Shown: piece after piece, positions 1 through 8,005 of the stretch
How the letters are laid out: each line of letters starts with the position of its first letter
How positions within the stretch are numbered: position 1 is the first letter of the stretch
Source of the DNA: Acetonema longum DSM 6540
GTDB taxonomy: Bacteria > Bacillota > Negativicutes > Sporomusales > Acetonemataceae
DNA length: 61,407 nt
Direction: 5' to 3'
NCBI RefSeq assembly: GCF_000219125.1
Contig: NZ_AFGF01000012.1
Span: 1 to 61,407, forward strand
Notes under the pieces: generated by a model
The model's database searches: none
Seen by the model: the letters and a program-made list of their open reading frames with translations, nothing else
Told to the model about the DNA's origin: nothing
Position numbers and translations under genes: made by a program

Positions 1-25
1 ATTTTGACAAATAGGAGGTAGAAGT

Positions 26-145
26 ATGTTACGGAATTTTAAACACAACATTTTGCTCTATGTGGTCAAAGGTTTGTCTTCTGTGACGCGACCTGCCCTT
101 CCGCCAGCTTATTGGAATGCTGCTTATCAGTTCGCAAATGCTTGA
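26..145 (+). CDS. small peptide ORF, 39 aa, unknown
   Basis: A 39-codon ORF starts with ATG 7 nt after a perfect AGGAGG (13-18) and ends at TGA 143-145, 51 nt before the LytTR regulator. The peptide begins basic and hydrophobic (MLRNFKHNILLYVVKG) and ends in a Pro/aromatic-rich part (RPALPPAYWNAAYQ). The stop codon lies inside a palindrome (134-153). Short cationic peptides next to LytTR regulators are sometimes autoinducer precursors, but this one has no cysteine and no AgrD-like acidic tail that I recognise, so I do not assign a function. It could also be a leader peptide or the tail of an upstream transcript. Confidence 0.45.
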   Translation: MLRNFKHNILLYVVKGLSSVTRPALPPAYWNAAYQFANA

Positions 146-153
146 GCATTTGC
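134..153 (+). repeat. palindrome over the small-ORF stop codon
   Basis: GCAAATGCT-TG-AGCATTTGC is a perfect inverted repeat with 9-nt arms and a 2-nt centre. It spans the stop codon of the small ORF and lies 44 nt before the regulator start. It has no U tract, so it is not a typical terminator. It could be an operator or an RNA hairpin affecting coupling between the two genes. Confidence 0.5.
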
Positions 154-196
154 AGGACCGGAAATAACTGCATGAGGCAATGGAAGGGTAGTATAG

Positions 197-955
197 ATGC
201 TAAAGGTCATTGTTGCTGATGATGACACCATGATGCGAACGATTGTAAAACGTACTTTGGCGGAAATTCCCGGCATAAAGGTCATTGGGGAGGCAGTCAA
301 CGGGCGGCAGCTTGTTTCGATGGTTGAGGAACTGGAGCCGGAAATTGTATTTTTGGATATTGATATGCCTGAAATGAATGGTATTGAAGCCTCGAAGGAA
401 ATTTTTGATATCAACCCCAAAATTTTTCTCATCTTTGCAACCGGCTATAGCTGCTACACGCATGAGGCTTTTGAAGTGTATGCCTTTGATTATCTGCTTA
501 AGCCATTTAATTTGACACGGGTCCGGCAAACGGTAGAGCGGATCAAAGCATCGCAGAAAGAAAGAGAACAAGTCGGTTTATCCAGAAGCGGAGGAATGCT
601 GCATTGCAGGAAACCTCTCAAACTTAGAGTGTCTTCCAATGAAAAAACGACCTTTATTGATATTCAGGACATCATTTTAATTACGCGCTATGAGCGCAAA
701 ACGATCATTCATCTTACGGGAGACAATGTTGTTCAAACCTATGAACCCTTGCAGCAGCTGGAAGAACGGTTGCGGGAATTTCATTTTTTTCGCTGCCACA
801 AAGGCTTTATCGTCAATTCGGATATGGTGATGGAGATTTTACCCTGGGGGAATAAAACCTATTTGGTGAAGCTGGCCAATACGAAAGAAACTGCACTGAT
901 GACTTTGGAACACTCCAAAGAGTTTCAAAGGCGGTACTGCTTAGAGAATAATTAA
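197..955 (+). CDS. LytTR-family response regulator
   Basis: A DNA-binding response regulator of 252 aa. Residues 1-120 are a CheY-like receiver: acidic cluster DDD at 8-10, phospho-acceptor Asp54 in FLDIDMPEMNG, and conserved Lys102 in LLKPF. Residues ~140-245 form a LytTR domain (KLRVSSNEKTTFIDIQDIILI ... FHFFRCHKGFIVN). No sensor kinase lies in the window, so its partner is either upstream or encoded elsewhere. It is read toward the biosynthetic genes but separated from them by a strong terminator, so it is probably its own transcription unit. LytTR regulators often control peptide, bacteriocin or exopolysaccharide genes; control of this cluster is inference from position only. Confidence 0.9.
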   Translation: MLKVIVADDDTMMRTIVKRTLAEIPGIKVIGEAVNGRQLVSMVEELEPEIVFLDIDMPEMNGIEASKEIFDINPKIFLIFATGYSCYTHEAFEVYAFDYLLKPFNLTRVRQTVERIKASQKEREQVGLSRSGGMLHCRKPLKLRVSSNEKTTFIDIQDIILITRYERKTIIHLTGDNVVQTYEPLQQLEERLREFHFFRCHKGFIVNSDMVMEILPWGNKTYLVKLANTKETALMTLEHSKEFQRRYCLENN

Positions 956-968
956 ATATATATTGTGC

Positions 969-1026
969 AGCCCTGCCGGCAGACATATCATTTTCCTATG
1001 TCTGCCGGCAGGGCTTTCATTATTTT
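969..1026 (+). terminator. intrinsic terminator after the LytTR regulator
   Basis: Perfect 19-nt arms (969-987 and 997-1015) with a 9-nt loop, core CCCTGCCGGCAGACATA, followed by the T-rich TTCATTATTTTTA. It closes the regulator gene and isolates the biosynthetic operon from upstream transcription. Confidence 0.9.
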
Positions 1027-1122
1027 TACTTCCATATCCATCGATGTATGTTGTTCAATTCAATAGGCTTTATAAGCAATGTATTTGCATTTTTCGACAA
1101 TATCTCTATTAAAATGATAAAG

Positions 1123-1151
1123 TTTTTGCTAAAAATAAATAGTACTATAAT
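1123..1151 (+). promoter_or_regulatory. candidate sigma-A promoter for the biosynthetic operon
   Basis: A perfect TATAAT at 1146-1151 sits in an A+T-rich region. The best -35 at 17-bp spacing is a weak TTTTTG (1123-1128); TTGCTA at 1126-1131 is closer to consensus but spaced only 14 bp. A second TATAAT lies at 1248-1253 without a recognisable -35. The weak -35 would suit an activated promoter. Read by eye, without scoring. Confidence 0.35.
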
Positions 1152-1316
1152 AATTTAACCGGGTGATCGTCGAAGAAAATATCCGTTGAAAAACCAAAAA
1201 TTCCTTTAAAATTTTATGCGGAGGCGCATGAAGAATAGAAGGAACGTTATAATCCGTATTTATTTGGAGTGCTTTTCAAGTCTCCGGTGCTTTAGCATGC
1301 TGTTTTTTATATCAAC

Positions 1317-1326
1317 GGGGGTGATC
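1317..1326 (+). promoter_or_regulatory. extended Shine-Dalgarno that fixes the ATC start
   Basis: GGGGGTGATC matches the full anti-16S sequence GGAGGTGATC at all but one base. It is followed 4 nt later by ATC GAA TGG TAT (1331-), exactly where NusG-type proteins begin (M-x-W-Y). There is no ATG, GTG or TTG at suitable spacing in the NusG frame, and an in-frame TGA (1322-1324) prevents a start further upstream. Confidence 0.65.
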
Positions 1327-1330
1327 AGTC

Positions 1331-1834
1331 ATCGAATGGTATGTATTACGCACAATTTCCGGCAAAGAAGAGACGGCGCTGACAATCCTGCACAAACTGT
1401 TTTCCGATGTCAAGCTTATTTGCCCTAAAAGGAGAATTAGCTGGCGGAAACAAGGAAGCATTATCAGCATAGTAAGGCCATTATTTGAAGGATATTTGTT
1501 TGTTGCCTCCCCGGCGGAAAGACTTGAAGAATTTTATAACTTGCTGCGCATGTATAAATTGAATATCGCCTGGCCGGTATACAGCGCCGGAGCTTTGGTG
1601 CCCATATATACCGAGGAGCAGCTGCTGATTCAGAAATTGATCGGGAACGGCGGTATTGTCGAAGTGAGTACGTTGAAGAAACAGAATGAACAATTGCAGG
1701 TAGTAAATGGACCTTTATTAGGTTTAGACCATATTATCAAAAAGGTTTCTCCGAAAAATCGGCGCATCATGGTAGAAGTTACGGTTTTAGATGAGAAAAA
1801 GAAGATCGAACTGGAGGGTGTTTTCGTCACTTGA
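1331..1834 (+). CDS. loaP: NusG-family antiterminator, LoaP-like, apparent ATC start
   Basis: A NusG paralogue of about 167 aa. The N-terminal (NGN) domain begins EWYVLRTISGKEE and includes RPLFEGYLFVAS; the KOW-type end runs LQVVNGPLLGLDHIIKKVSP. LoaP proteins are specialised NusG paralogues found at the head of long polyketide, nonribosomal-peptide and polysaccharide operons, where they make RNA polymerase ignore terminators. Position as first gene of a ~58-kb co-directional set fits this role. The frame is open from 1325; an in-frame TGA at 1322-1324 bounds it. The only start giving the family N-terminus with correct Shine-Dalgarno spacing is ATC at 1331, a rare start, or else a one-base error for ATG. 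A gene caller will probably truncate it to a TTG at 1496, losing the first third. The type II thioesterase follows 55 nt later. Confidence 0.78.
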   Translation: MEWYVLRTISGKEETALTILHKLFSDVKLICPKRRISWRKQGSIISIVRPLFEGYLFVASPAERLEEFYNLLRMYKLNIAWPVYSAGALVPIYTEEQLLIQKLIGNGGIVEVSTLKKQNEQLQVVNGPLLGLDHIIKKVSPKNRRIMVEVTVLDEKKKIELEGVFVT

Positions 1835-1889
1835 TCCTGAAAAGGAAGAATCGATAGTTGGTACAATCTTTTCAGTGAAGGAGAATATT

Positions 1890-2645
1890 ATGAAACAAAC
1901 AAATCCATGGATTCCCTACCGCAGAACAAGCGCCCATACCCGTTTGCGCTTGTTTTGTTTTCCCTATGCAGGGGGAAGCGCCGCGGTGTTTCGCAACTGG
2001 CTGAATTGTTTCTCGCCGGAGATCGATGTTTGTCCGGTTCAATATCCCGGAAGAGAGAAACGGATCGTTGAACCGCCATTCAGCTCGATGTCTCCCTTGA
2101 TCGATGCGTTAGCCGGGGCGCTGCTGCCGGAATTGGATGTGCCGTTTGCTTTTTTCGGTCATAGCTTAGGCGCTTTGATCAGTTTTGAATTGTCCCGCCG
2201 GTTGCAGGAGAAGGATCTGCATCCGGTTCATTTGTTTGTATCCGGTTACCGCGCTCCCACCCTCGCGAGAATAAAACCGCCGATGCATTTGTTGCCGGAT
2301 GCCGAGTTTATCGAGCGTTTGCGCACCTATAACGGTACACCGGAGGAAGTATTGCAAAACAGCGATTTGATGAATGTGCTGTTGCCGATACTAAGAGCGG
2401 ATTTTGCGCTGCATGAGACCTACACCTATGCGGCGCATATGCCGCTTGCCTGTCCCATTTCCGCTTTGGGCGGCACGGAAGATCCGGACGTGAAATATCA
2501 GGATTTAGCAGCATGGCAAGAACAGACCAGCGGCAATTTCAAAATACTGCTGTTTCCCGGCGACCATTTTTATATCCACAACAATGCCGCGGGATTAATG
2601 GAAGTGATATCCAGGGCCGTGAAGGGTTATCCGATAGCCATATAG
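1890..2645 (+). CDS. type II thioesterase
   Basis: An alpha/beta-hydrolase of 251 aa of the editing thioesterase family (GrsT/SrfAD type), which removes wrong or stalled acyl groups from carrier proteins of PKS/NRPS lines. Landmarks: LFCFPYAGGSA near residues 21-31, PGRE at 53-56, nucleophile Ser92 in GHSLGA, and the C-terminal GDHFYI with the catalytic His. ATG 1890 is chosen because AAGGAG lies 6 nt before it; a longer in-frame start at 1791 would overlap the preceding gene by 44 nt and add residues atypical of the family. Its place at the head of the operon fits a proofreading role for the assembly lines downstream. Confidence 0.9.
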   Translation: MKQTNPWIPYRRTSAHTRLRLFCFPYAGGSAAVFRNWLNCFSPEIDVCPVQYPGREKRIVEPPFSSMSPLIDALAGALLPELDVPFAFFGHSLGALISFELSRRLQEKDLHPVHLFVSGYRAPTLARIKPPMHLLPDAEFIERLRTYNGTPEEVLQNSDLMNVLLPILRADFALHETYTYAAHMPLACPISALGGTEDPDVKYQDLAAWQEQTSGNFKILLFPGDHFYIHNNAAGLMEVISRAVKGYPIAI

Positions 2646-2733
2646 GTTTTATATCGGGACTGTTTGCCGGTTGCTCAACCTGCAGGCTGGGCAATCGCGG
2701 TTATACAACGATGATTGAGGTGAGTGTGCTACA

Positions 2734-4434
2734 ATGGTTCAAAGAAAAAGATTTTCGTTGCTGTTGCAAGTTCTGGGGATGTACCTACTGATTATTGTAT
2801 TGTTTGTCTCATCAGCCATTTTTTCCATTTATAATTTTAAAGTCATATCCGCTGAGATAAAAGACGTATCCACCCATACGGTCCCGAGGATGATCATGGT
2901 GAAAGAGACGCACCGGCTGTTTAGTAATGCCTTGCTGAATATGAGAGGGCTTTTGCTGTATGGCGGAGGAAGCACCTATGAAGCCGGCTATCGCAAGGAT
3001 ATCGGCAGCGCCTTGAATGAAATAGAAAAACTGGTTGAAACCTCGACGCAAGAAAGCACGAGAAACCAAAGCGAAAAGCTGCTGCGCGAGATACGGGAGT
3101 ATCAGGCATTCGGGGATAGGATCATACGCGCCCAAAAAGCAAACGCCGCTAATTTGGCTGAATTAACCGCGCAGGGACGATTTTTAGTGGATACTATTAA
3201 TGCAGATTTTGATAAGATGTCTGAAATACAGGTACGGTTCTTTGACACGAAGACGGAAGGCATGAATCAGCATATAGCTGCAGCTGAAGGAATCGTTACC
3301 GTGGTTTCATTTGTTATTTCTGTTTTGAGCATGATACTGGCATTTATTTATAGCAAAAATTTAATAAAGCGTATTTCCGAGTTAAATAAGGTGATTGAAC
3401 AGACTGGGCAGCTGGATTTGACGCCCAGCTCGTATAAGAGCTCAATGAACGATGAGATTAACGATATGCTGGTCTGCCTGGAAACCATGCGGATGCAGGT
3501 CCGTGAAACGGTCGCTCATGTTCAGTCCTCCTCTTCCACTTTAGCGGCTGCCTGTGAAGAATTAACCGTTATGACGGAGGAGTTTTCGCGGTCGATTGAT
3601 TCGGTTGCGGGAAATGTAACCGATATGGCCGGCAGCGCCACTGCGTCGGCAGCCAGTATTACCGATATTTCCGCGACGATCCAGGAGGTTTCGGCCAGCG
3701 CGGAAGAAATGAGCGCGGGAGCGGCCCAAATAGACAAGACGGCGCAAACTGCGGTGACGGAATCGCAAACAGGCATGAATCTGTTGGAAGAAGTCGTCAA
3801 TCAGAACGAAGTGATTGCCAATTCCATGGGAAAAATGCAAGATGCCACACTGGCTTTGAATACGTCGTCAGAACAAATTAAAAGGATTATCAGTGTTATT
3901 TCCAATATAGCAGGCCAGACAAATTTGCTGGCGCTGAATGCCGCTATCGAAGCTGCACGCGCCGGTGAAGCCGGCAGGGGGTTTGCCGTAGTTGCCGAGG
4001 AGGTTAGAAGGCTTGCCGAGCAATCGGAAGGTTCAACGAAAGAAATAGCCTCTATTATCCATAGTATCAGTACGGAAATCAATAATATAACAGCCATATC
4101 CAGCGCAACTTCGGTTGAAACAGGCAAGGGAAAAGAGGTTGCTTTTCATACGCAGAAAGGCTTTCAAAAGATTATTGATCAGTTGGAAAGAATAGGCCTC
4201 AGCATTAAGGAAATGTCCCGATCCGCCGAAGAAATTACCCAAGGCACGCAAGGCGTTGCCGGCAGCGTCCAGGCTGTCAGCGAAACCGCTTCAGCCACTT
4301 CCGGCAAAACGCAGAACGTTGCCGCCGTCACAGAAGAACAGGCAGCCACTATGACGGAAATTGCGCGGAATGTTGACCGGCTGGCCGAATTGGCCATTCA
4401 AATGAATGAAAAGGCCAGTCAATTTAGAGTGTAG
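2734..4434 (+). CDS. methyl-accepting chemotaxis protein
   Basis: A 566-aa transmembrane receptor. TM1 lies at about residues 9-31, followed by a ~155-residue extracytoplasmic helical sensor region of the four-helix-bundle kind, TM2 at about 187-208, a HAMP domain (~209-262), and a long cytoplasmic coiled-coil signalling domain. The conserved hairpin tip [20 protein letters not shown] lies at about 398-417. GAGGTGAG (2717-2724) precedes ATG 2734. It has the same direction as its biosynthetic neighbours and lies between the type II thioesterase and the fatty acyl-AMP ligase. A ligand cannot be read from the sequence; co-transcription suggests it might sense the product, a precursor or an associated signal. 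A weak hairpin plus T tract follows. Confidence 0.93.
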   Translation: MVQRKRFSLLLQVLGMYLLIIVLFVSSAIFSIYNFKVISAEIKDVSTHTVPRMIMVKETHRLFSNALLNMRGLLLYGGGSTYEAGYRKDIGSALNEIEKLVETSTQESTRNQSEKLLREIREYQAFGDRIIRAQKANAANLAELTAQGRFLVDTINADFDKMSEIQVRFFDTKTEGMNQHIAAAEGIVTVVSFVISVLSMILAFIYSKNLIKRISELNKVIEQTGQLDLTPSSYKSSMNDEINDMLVCLETMRMQVRETVAHVQSSSSTLAAACEELTVMTEEFSRSIDSVAGNVTDMAGSATASAASITDISATIQEVSASAEEMSAGAAQIDKTAQTAVTESQTGMNLLEEVVNQNEVIANSMGKMQDATLALNTSSEQIKRIISVISNIAGQTNLLALNAAIEAARAGEAGRGFAVVAEEVRRLAEQSEGSTKEIASIIHSISTEINNITAISSATSVETGKGKEVAFHTQKGFQKIIDQLERIGLSIKEMSRSAEEITQGTQGVAGSVQAVSETASATSGKTQNVAAVTEEQAATMTEIARNVDRLAELAIQMNEKASQFRV

Positions 4435-4467
4435 GAAAATAACTAACGGATTGTAAGGTTTTATATA

Positions 4468-4490
4468 GCGCCGGAAGGCGTTTTTCTTTT
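4468..4490 (+). terminator. weak terminator-like hairpin after the receptor
   Basis: CGCC-GGAA-GGCG (4469-4480), a 4-bp stem with a tetraloop, followed directly by TTTTTCTTTT. It lies inside the putative operon, between the receptor and the FAAL gene. A LoaP-modified polymerase would be expected to read through it. Stem short, so confidence is moderate. Confidence 0.4.
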
Positions 4491-4521
4491 GCGTTCAAAA
4501 TGAAATCTGGAGGTGTATTTT

Positions 4522-6297
4522 ATGAAACAAATGACTACGGACTCATTGCAAAATGTTTCTTCTTTGGTGGAAATTCTCCAATACCGGGCACAGCAGCACC
4601 CTGACAAGCGAATCTATACGTTTCTGGAAAATGGGGAAACAGAATACAATCATTTGACCTTTGCGGAATTCGACAAACGGGCCAAGGCCGTGGGGGCTTT
4701 TCTGCAAAGCGCTGAGCTGCAGGGGGAACGTGCTTTGCTCCTGTATCACTCGGGACTGGATTATATCATTGCTTTTATGGGCTGCCTGTATGCGGGAGTT
4801 GTCGCGGTGCCTGCCTATCCGCCGAAACTAAACCGCAATTTGCTAAGACTCCAAAATATCGTAAAAGATGCCCAGGCGCGGGTAGTGTTAACAACCTCGA
4901 CTATTATCAGCAAGTTTGAGCCCGTCATCGCTCAAACTCCGGATTTGTCAGAACTGCACTGGTTAACGACTGATGTTATTAATACAGCGCTGGCCAAACG
5001 ATGGCAAGATCCGGGGATAACGAAAGATACACTGGCTTTTCTCCAATATACTTCCGGTTCCGTGGGAATACCCAAGGGCGTGATGGTGAGTCATGGCAAT
5101 CTTCTTCACAATGAAAAGCTGATGCAAACAGCTTTTGGTTTGAATGGAGATACCGTTGCGGTTGGCTGGTTACCTATTTATCATGATATGGGGTTAATGA
5201 GCAAGGTGCTGCAAGCCCTTTATATGGGAAGTACGTATGTTTTTATGTCTCCAGTGGATTTTTTGCAAAAACCCTATCGCTGGCTAAAAGCGATTTCCGA
5301 TTACAAAGGGACTTTGGGCGGCGCTCCCAACTTTGCCTATGAGTTATGTGTAAATAAGGTAACTGAAGAACAAAAAGCAACCTTGGATTTGACCTCCTGG
5401 CGGACGGCTTTCAACGGGGCTGAACCTGTCCGCTATGAAACCATGGAAAGATTTGTCGCAGCTTTTGAAACGGCCGGCTTCCGGCGGGAGGCTTTTTATC
5501 CGTGCTACGGCATGGCGGAAGCGACGTTGATGCTGACCGGCGGAGCGGTAAGCGCGGCGCCGGTTTATAAGCAATTCAGCGCGCAAGCCCTGGAAAAGGA
5601 TACTGTCGCTGCCGGTGATGCACATGGAAAGAGCCATGTTTTGGTAGGCTGCGGCCATTCATGGCCGGAGCATCAAATTGTCATCGCCGATCCGGAGACG
5701 CTCATGCGCTGCCCGGCCAACAAAGTAGGAGAAATCTGGGCTTTTGGCCCCAGTATTGCGCAAGGATATTGGAACAATCCGGAAGCTACACAAAAGACTT
5801 TCCGAGCCTACCTTGCGGACAGCGGAGAAGGGCCTTTTCTCAGAACCGGGGATCTTGGCTTTACCCATGACGGCGAGCTTTATGTCACCGGACGCCTGAA
5901 AGATCTCATCATCATCCGGGGGGCGAATCATTATCCGCAGGATATTGAGCAAACGGTTGAACAGTGCCATCAGGCAATTCGTCCCGGATGCTGCGCCGCT
6001 TTTGCCCTGGACATCGACGGGAACGAGTGTCTGGGTATTGTGGCCGAAGTCGAGCGGCAATACCGGCCGCGGGGGGCGCAAAATCAATCCAGTCAGGAAG
6101 ACGGCGCCCTGGAAGAAATCTATACCGCCATCAGGGAAGCGGTTTTCCGCGATCATGAACTGCAGGTTCATGAAATCTTATTGCTCAAGCCCGCCAGTAT
6201 TCCTAAAACCTCCAGCGGCAAAATTCAGCGTCATGCCTGCCGGAACGGCCTGTTGGACGGAACGCTGGCAGCCGAAAGGGGAATAGCAAATGGCTAA
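4522..6297 (+). CDS. fatty acyl-AMP ligase (FAAL), lipid starter
   Basis: A 591-aa adenylate-forming enzyme of the FAAL class: it activates a free fatty acid with ATP and passes the acyl group to a carrier protein instead of CoA. FAAL hallmarks: LQYTSGSVGIPKG (A3 loop, residues ~174-186), WLPIYHDMGLM, GGAPNFAYELC, PCYGMAEATLM, RTGDLGF, and C-terminal KTSSGKIQRHACR. ATG 4522 is chosen over the longer GTG 4513 because GGAGGTG (4508-4514) is spaced correctly. The last 8 nt overlap the start of the ACP-KS gene (ATGGCTAA), so the two are translationally coupled and its acyl acceptor is almost certainly that ACP. Odd point: residue 181 in the phosphate loop is Val where Thr is usual (SGSTG). Confidence 0.92.
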   Translation: MKQMTTDSLQNVSSLVEILQYRAQQHPDKRIYTFLENGETEYNHLTFAEFDKRAKAVGAFLQSAELQGERALLLYHSGLDYIIAFMGCLYAGVVAVPAYPPKLNRNLLRLQNIVKDAQARVVLTTSTIISKFEPVIAQTPDLSELHWLTTDVINTALAKRWQDPGITKDTLAFLQYTSGSVGIPKGVMVSHGNLLHNEKLMQTAFGLNGDTVAVGWLPIYHDMGLMSKVLQALYMGSTYVFMSPVDFLQKPYRWLKAISDYKGTLGGAPNFAYELCVNKVTEEQKATLDLTSWRTAFNGAEPVRYETMERFVAAFETAGFRREAFYPCYGMAEATLMLTGGAVSAAPVYKQFSAQALEKDTVAAGDAHGKSHVLVGCGHSWPEHQIVIADPETLMRCPANKVGEIWAFGPSIAQGYWNNPEATQKTFRAYLADSGEGPFLRTGDLGFTHDGELYVTGRLKDLIIIRGANHYPQDIEQTVEQCHQAIRPGCCAAFALDIDGNECLGIVAEVERQYRPRGAQNQSSQEDGALEEIYTAIREAVFRDHELQVHEILLLKPASIPKTSSGKIQRHACRNGLLDGTLAAERGIANG

Positions 6298-8005
6298 GAA
6301 AACGCCGGGTGCAGCAGGAGAGCCCCGGTCAGAGAAAACCAGCCGGGACATACAAAATTGGCTGATCGGTAAACTGGCCGAGCGGCTAAAGGTAGAGCAA
6401 CAAAAAATTGATGTGCGTGAACCTTTATATAATTATGGCTTGGATTCAGTCGAATCAGTCACTATTACCGGGGAGTTGGGAGAGTGGCTGGGCCGGGATG
6501 TCTCGCCGACCCTGGTTTGGGATTATCCCACCATTGAAGGGATAACCCGCTTTTTAACCGGCAAACCGGATCAGCCTGTTGTGGGCGATACGGCAAGGAA
6601 CAAGCCTTCCGTGGAGCCGATTGCCATCATCGGCATCGGCTGCCGGTTTCCCGGCGCGCAGGGACATAAGGCCTTCTGGCAACTGCTGCAAAATGGCGTG
6701 GACGCTATCCGCGAGGCTCCGCCGGGGTATCAGAGGGCAGGAAGAAGCACCGGCAACCGCAATGCTGACCGCGAACAAAACGGCTGGGGCGGATTTCTGG
6801 AGGCTATTGATGAATTTGACGCACCGTTTTTTGGCATTTCACCGCGGGAAGCCGTCAGTATGGACCCGCAGCAACGGTTGTTGCTGGAAGTTGCCTGGGA
6901 AGCCCTGGAGGATGCCGGGCAGGTGCCGGAGCGCCTGGCCGGGCAGCCGGTCGGCGTATTTGTCGGCGTCTCGGGTTACGAATACGGTACGCTGCTAAAC
7001 CAGTTTACCACGCAGGACATTTACACAGCCACGGGCAACGCTTTAAGCATCGTGTCCAACCGTATTTCCTACTTATTTAATTTTCAGGGGCCGAGCCTGT
7101 CGGTTGATACGGCCTGCTCATCCTCGCTGGTAGCTGTGCATCTGGCATGCCAAAGCTTGCGGAACGGCGAATCGGCGATGGCTTTGGCAGGAGGCGTCAA
7201 TCTGTTGCTGTCTCCCGAGCTTACAACCGCTTTTGCCAAAGCCGGCATGCTGGCATCTGACGGCCGGTGCAAAACCTTTGCTGCCGAAGCCAACGGCTAT
7301 GTCAGGGGTGAAGGCGCGGGAGTGGTCGTATTAAAGCCGCTTTCCCGGGCGCTGGCGGACGGCGATATGATTTACGCGTTAATTGCCGGCAGCGCCGTGA
7401 ATCAGGACGGACGCAGCAACGGATTAACGGCGCCAAACGGCCGGGCCCAGGAACAGGTGCTGCTGGACGCGTACCGCCAGGCCGGCGTTTCTCCCGGTCA
7501 AATCCAATATATAGAAGCCCATGGAACAGGAACATCCTTGGGGGACCCGATTGAGGCAAAAGCATTGGGAAAAGTGCTGGCGCTGGACCGTTCCCCGCAG
7601 CATCCCTGCCTGATTGGCTCCGCAAAGACGAACATCGGGCATTTGGAGGCGGCGGCCGGCATAGCGGGAATTATTAAAGTCGCTTTGGCGATAAAGCACC
7701 GGCAAATTCCGGCCAGTCTGCATTTTACCAATCCGAACCCTTATATTCCTTTTGCGGACTTACCCTTGCGCGTGCAAACCGAGCTGGGGTCGTGGCCGGA
7801 TACGTCTGTTCCCGCGCTGGCCGGCGTAAGTTCCTTTGGTTTTGGCGGAACCAATGCCCATATAGTGTTAAAAGGCTTTCAGCCTGTTACGATAAAAAAT
7901 ACAGCATGGCGGCCCGTTTACCGAAAACGGACCATTTGCTGCCTATCTCCGCTGCCGGACAGCAAGCCTTGCAGGAGCTGGCCCGGTCTTACCGGAACTA
8001 TCTGA
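6290..8005 (+). CDS. type I PKS, ACP-KS part, ends at a frameshift
   Basis: The N-terminal part of a modular PKS. The ACP covers residues ~20-95, with phosphopantetheine Ser53 in GLDSVESV. The ketosynthase begins near residue 107 (EPIAIIGIGCRFPGA) and has the full triad: Cys276 in DTACSSSL, His411 in EAHGTGTS, His451 in NIGHLEA. It should accept the fatty acyl chain from the FAAL-loaded ACP and extend it by one C2 unit. After SFGFGGTNAHIVLKGF the reading frame changes near 7891, and the last ~35 residues read in this frame are not PKS sequence. The natural continuation is in the +1 frame (7891-8195) and then in the frame of the next ORF. It is probably one gene with 8241-18809, either damaged or mis-sequenced. 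Confidence 0.88.
   Translation: MAKKTPGAAGEPRSEKTSRDIQNWLIGKLAERLKVEQQKIDVREPLYNYGLDSVESVTITGELGEWLGRDVSPTLVWDYPTIEGITRFLTGKPDQPVVGDTARNKPSVEPIAIIGIGCRFPGAQGHKAFWQLLQNGVDAIREAPPGYQRAGRSTGNRNADREQNGWGGFLEAIDEFDAPFFGISPREAVSMDPQQRLLLEVAWEALEDAGQVPERLAGQPVGVFVGVSGYEYGTLLNQFTTQDIYTATGNALSIVSNRISYLFNFQGPSLSVDTACSSSLVAVHLACQSLRNGESAMALAGGVNLLLSPELTTAFAKAGMLASDGRCKTFAAEANGYVRGEGAGVVVLKPLSRALADGDMIYALIAGSAVNQDGRSNGLTAPNGRAQEQVLLDAYRQAGVSPGQIQYIEAHGTGTSLGDPIEAKALGKVLALDRSPQHPCLIGSAKTNIGHLEAAAGIAGIIKVALAIKHRQIPASLHFTNPNPYIPFADLPLRVQTELGSWPDTSVPALAGVSSFGFGGTNAHIVLKGFQPVTIKNTAWRPVYRKRTICCLSPLPDSKPCRSWPGLTGTI

Larger units (their letters stand above)
956..1330 (+). other. intergenic leader before the NusG/LoaP gene
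   Basis: This 375-nt stretch is A+T rich, unlike the genes that follow. It holds the terminator at 969-1026, a candidate promoter near 1123-1151 and a probable untranslated leader to 1330. Within the leader is a small stem ATGCG-GAGG-CGCAT (1216-1229). I see no convincing gene. A 70-aa frame at 1216-1428 lacks a good ribosome site and runs out of frame into the NusG gene, so I treat it as spurious. Confidence 0.6.

Noticed and set aside
4-30. TTGACA near the left edge as a promoter
   Set aside because: The matching -10 would fall at the ribosome site and start codon of the small ORF, with poor spacing.
1181-1253. Possible LytTR binding sites (ATCCGTTGAA, GAACGTTATA)
   Set aside because: The two matches are imperfect, 60 nt apart rather than the ~12-nt spaced direct repeats expected, and both lie after the candidate -10 box.
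1216-1428. 70-aa + strand ORF across the leader and the start of the NusG gene
   Set aside because: No ribosome site, low-complexity Arg/Cys-rich sequence, and its second half is the NusG gene read in the wrong frame.
1496-1834. 112-aa NusG-like protein starting at TTG 1496
   Set aside because: The conserved N-terminal part (EWYVLRT to RPLFEGY) lies upstream in the same open frame; TTG 1496 is inside the conserved GYLFVAS motif.
2645-2733. Nested hairpin in the thioesterase-receptor gap (TTGCC ... GGCAA around GGTT-GCTC-AACC)
   Set aside because: Short stems and no U tract; I could not separate it from chance pairing.
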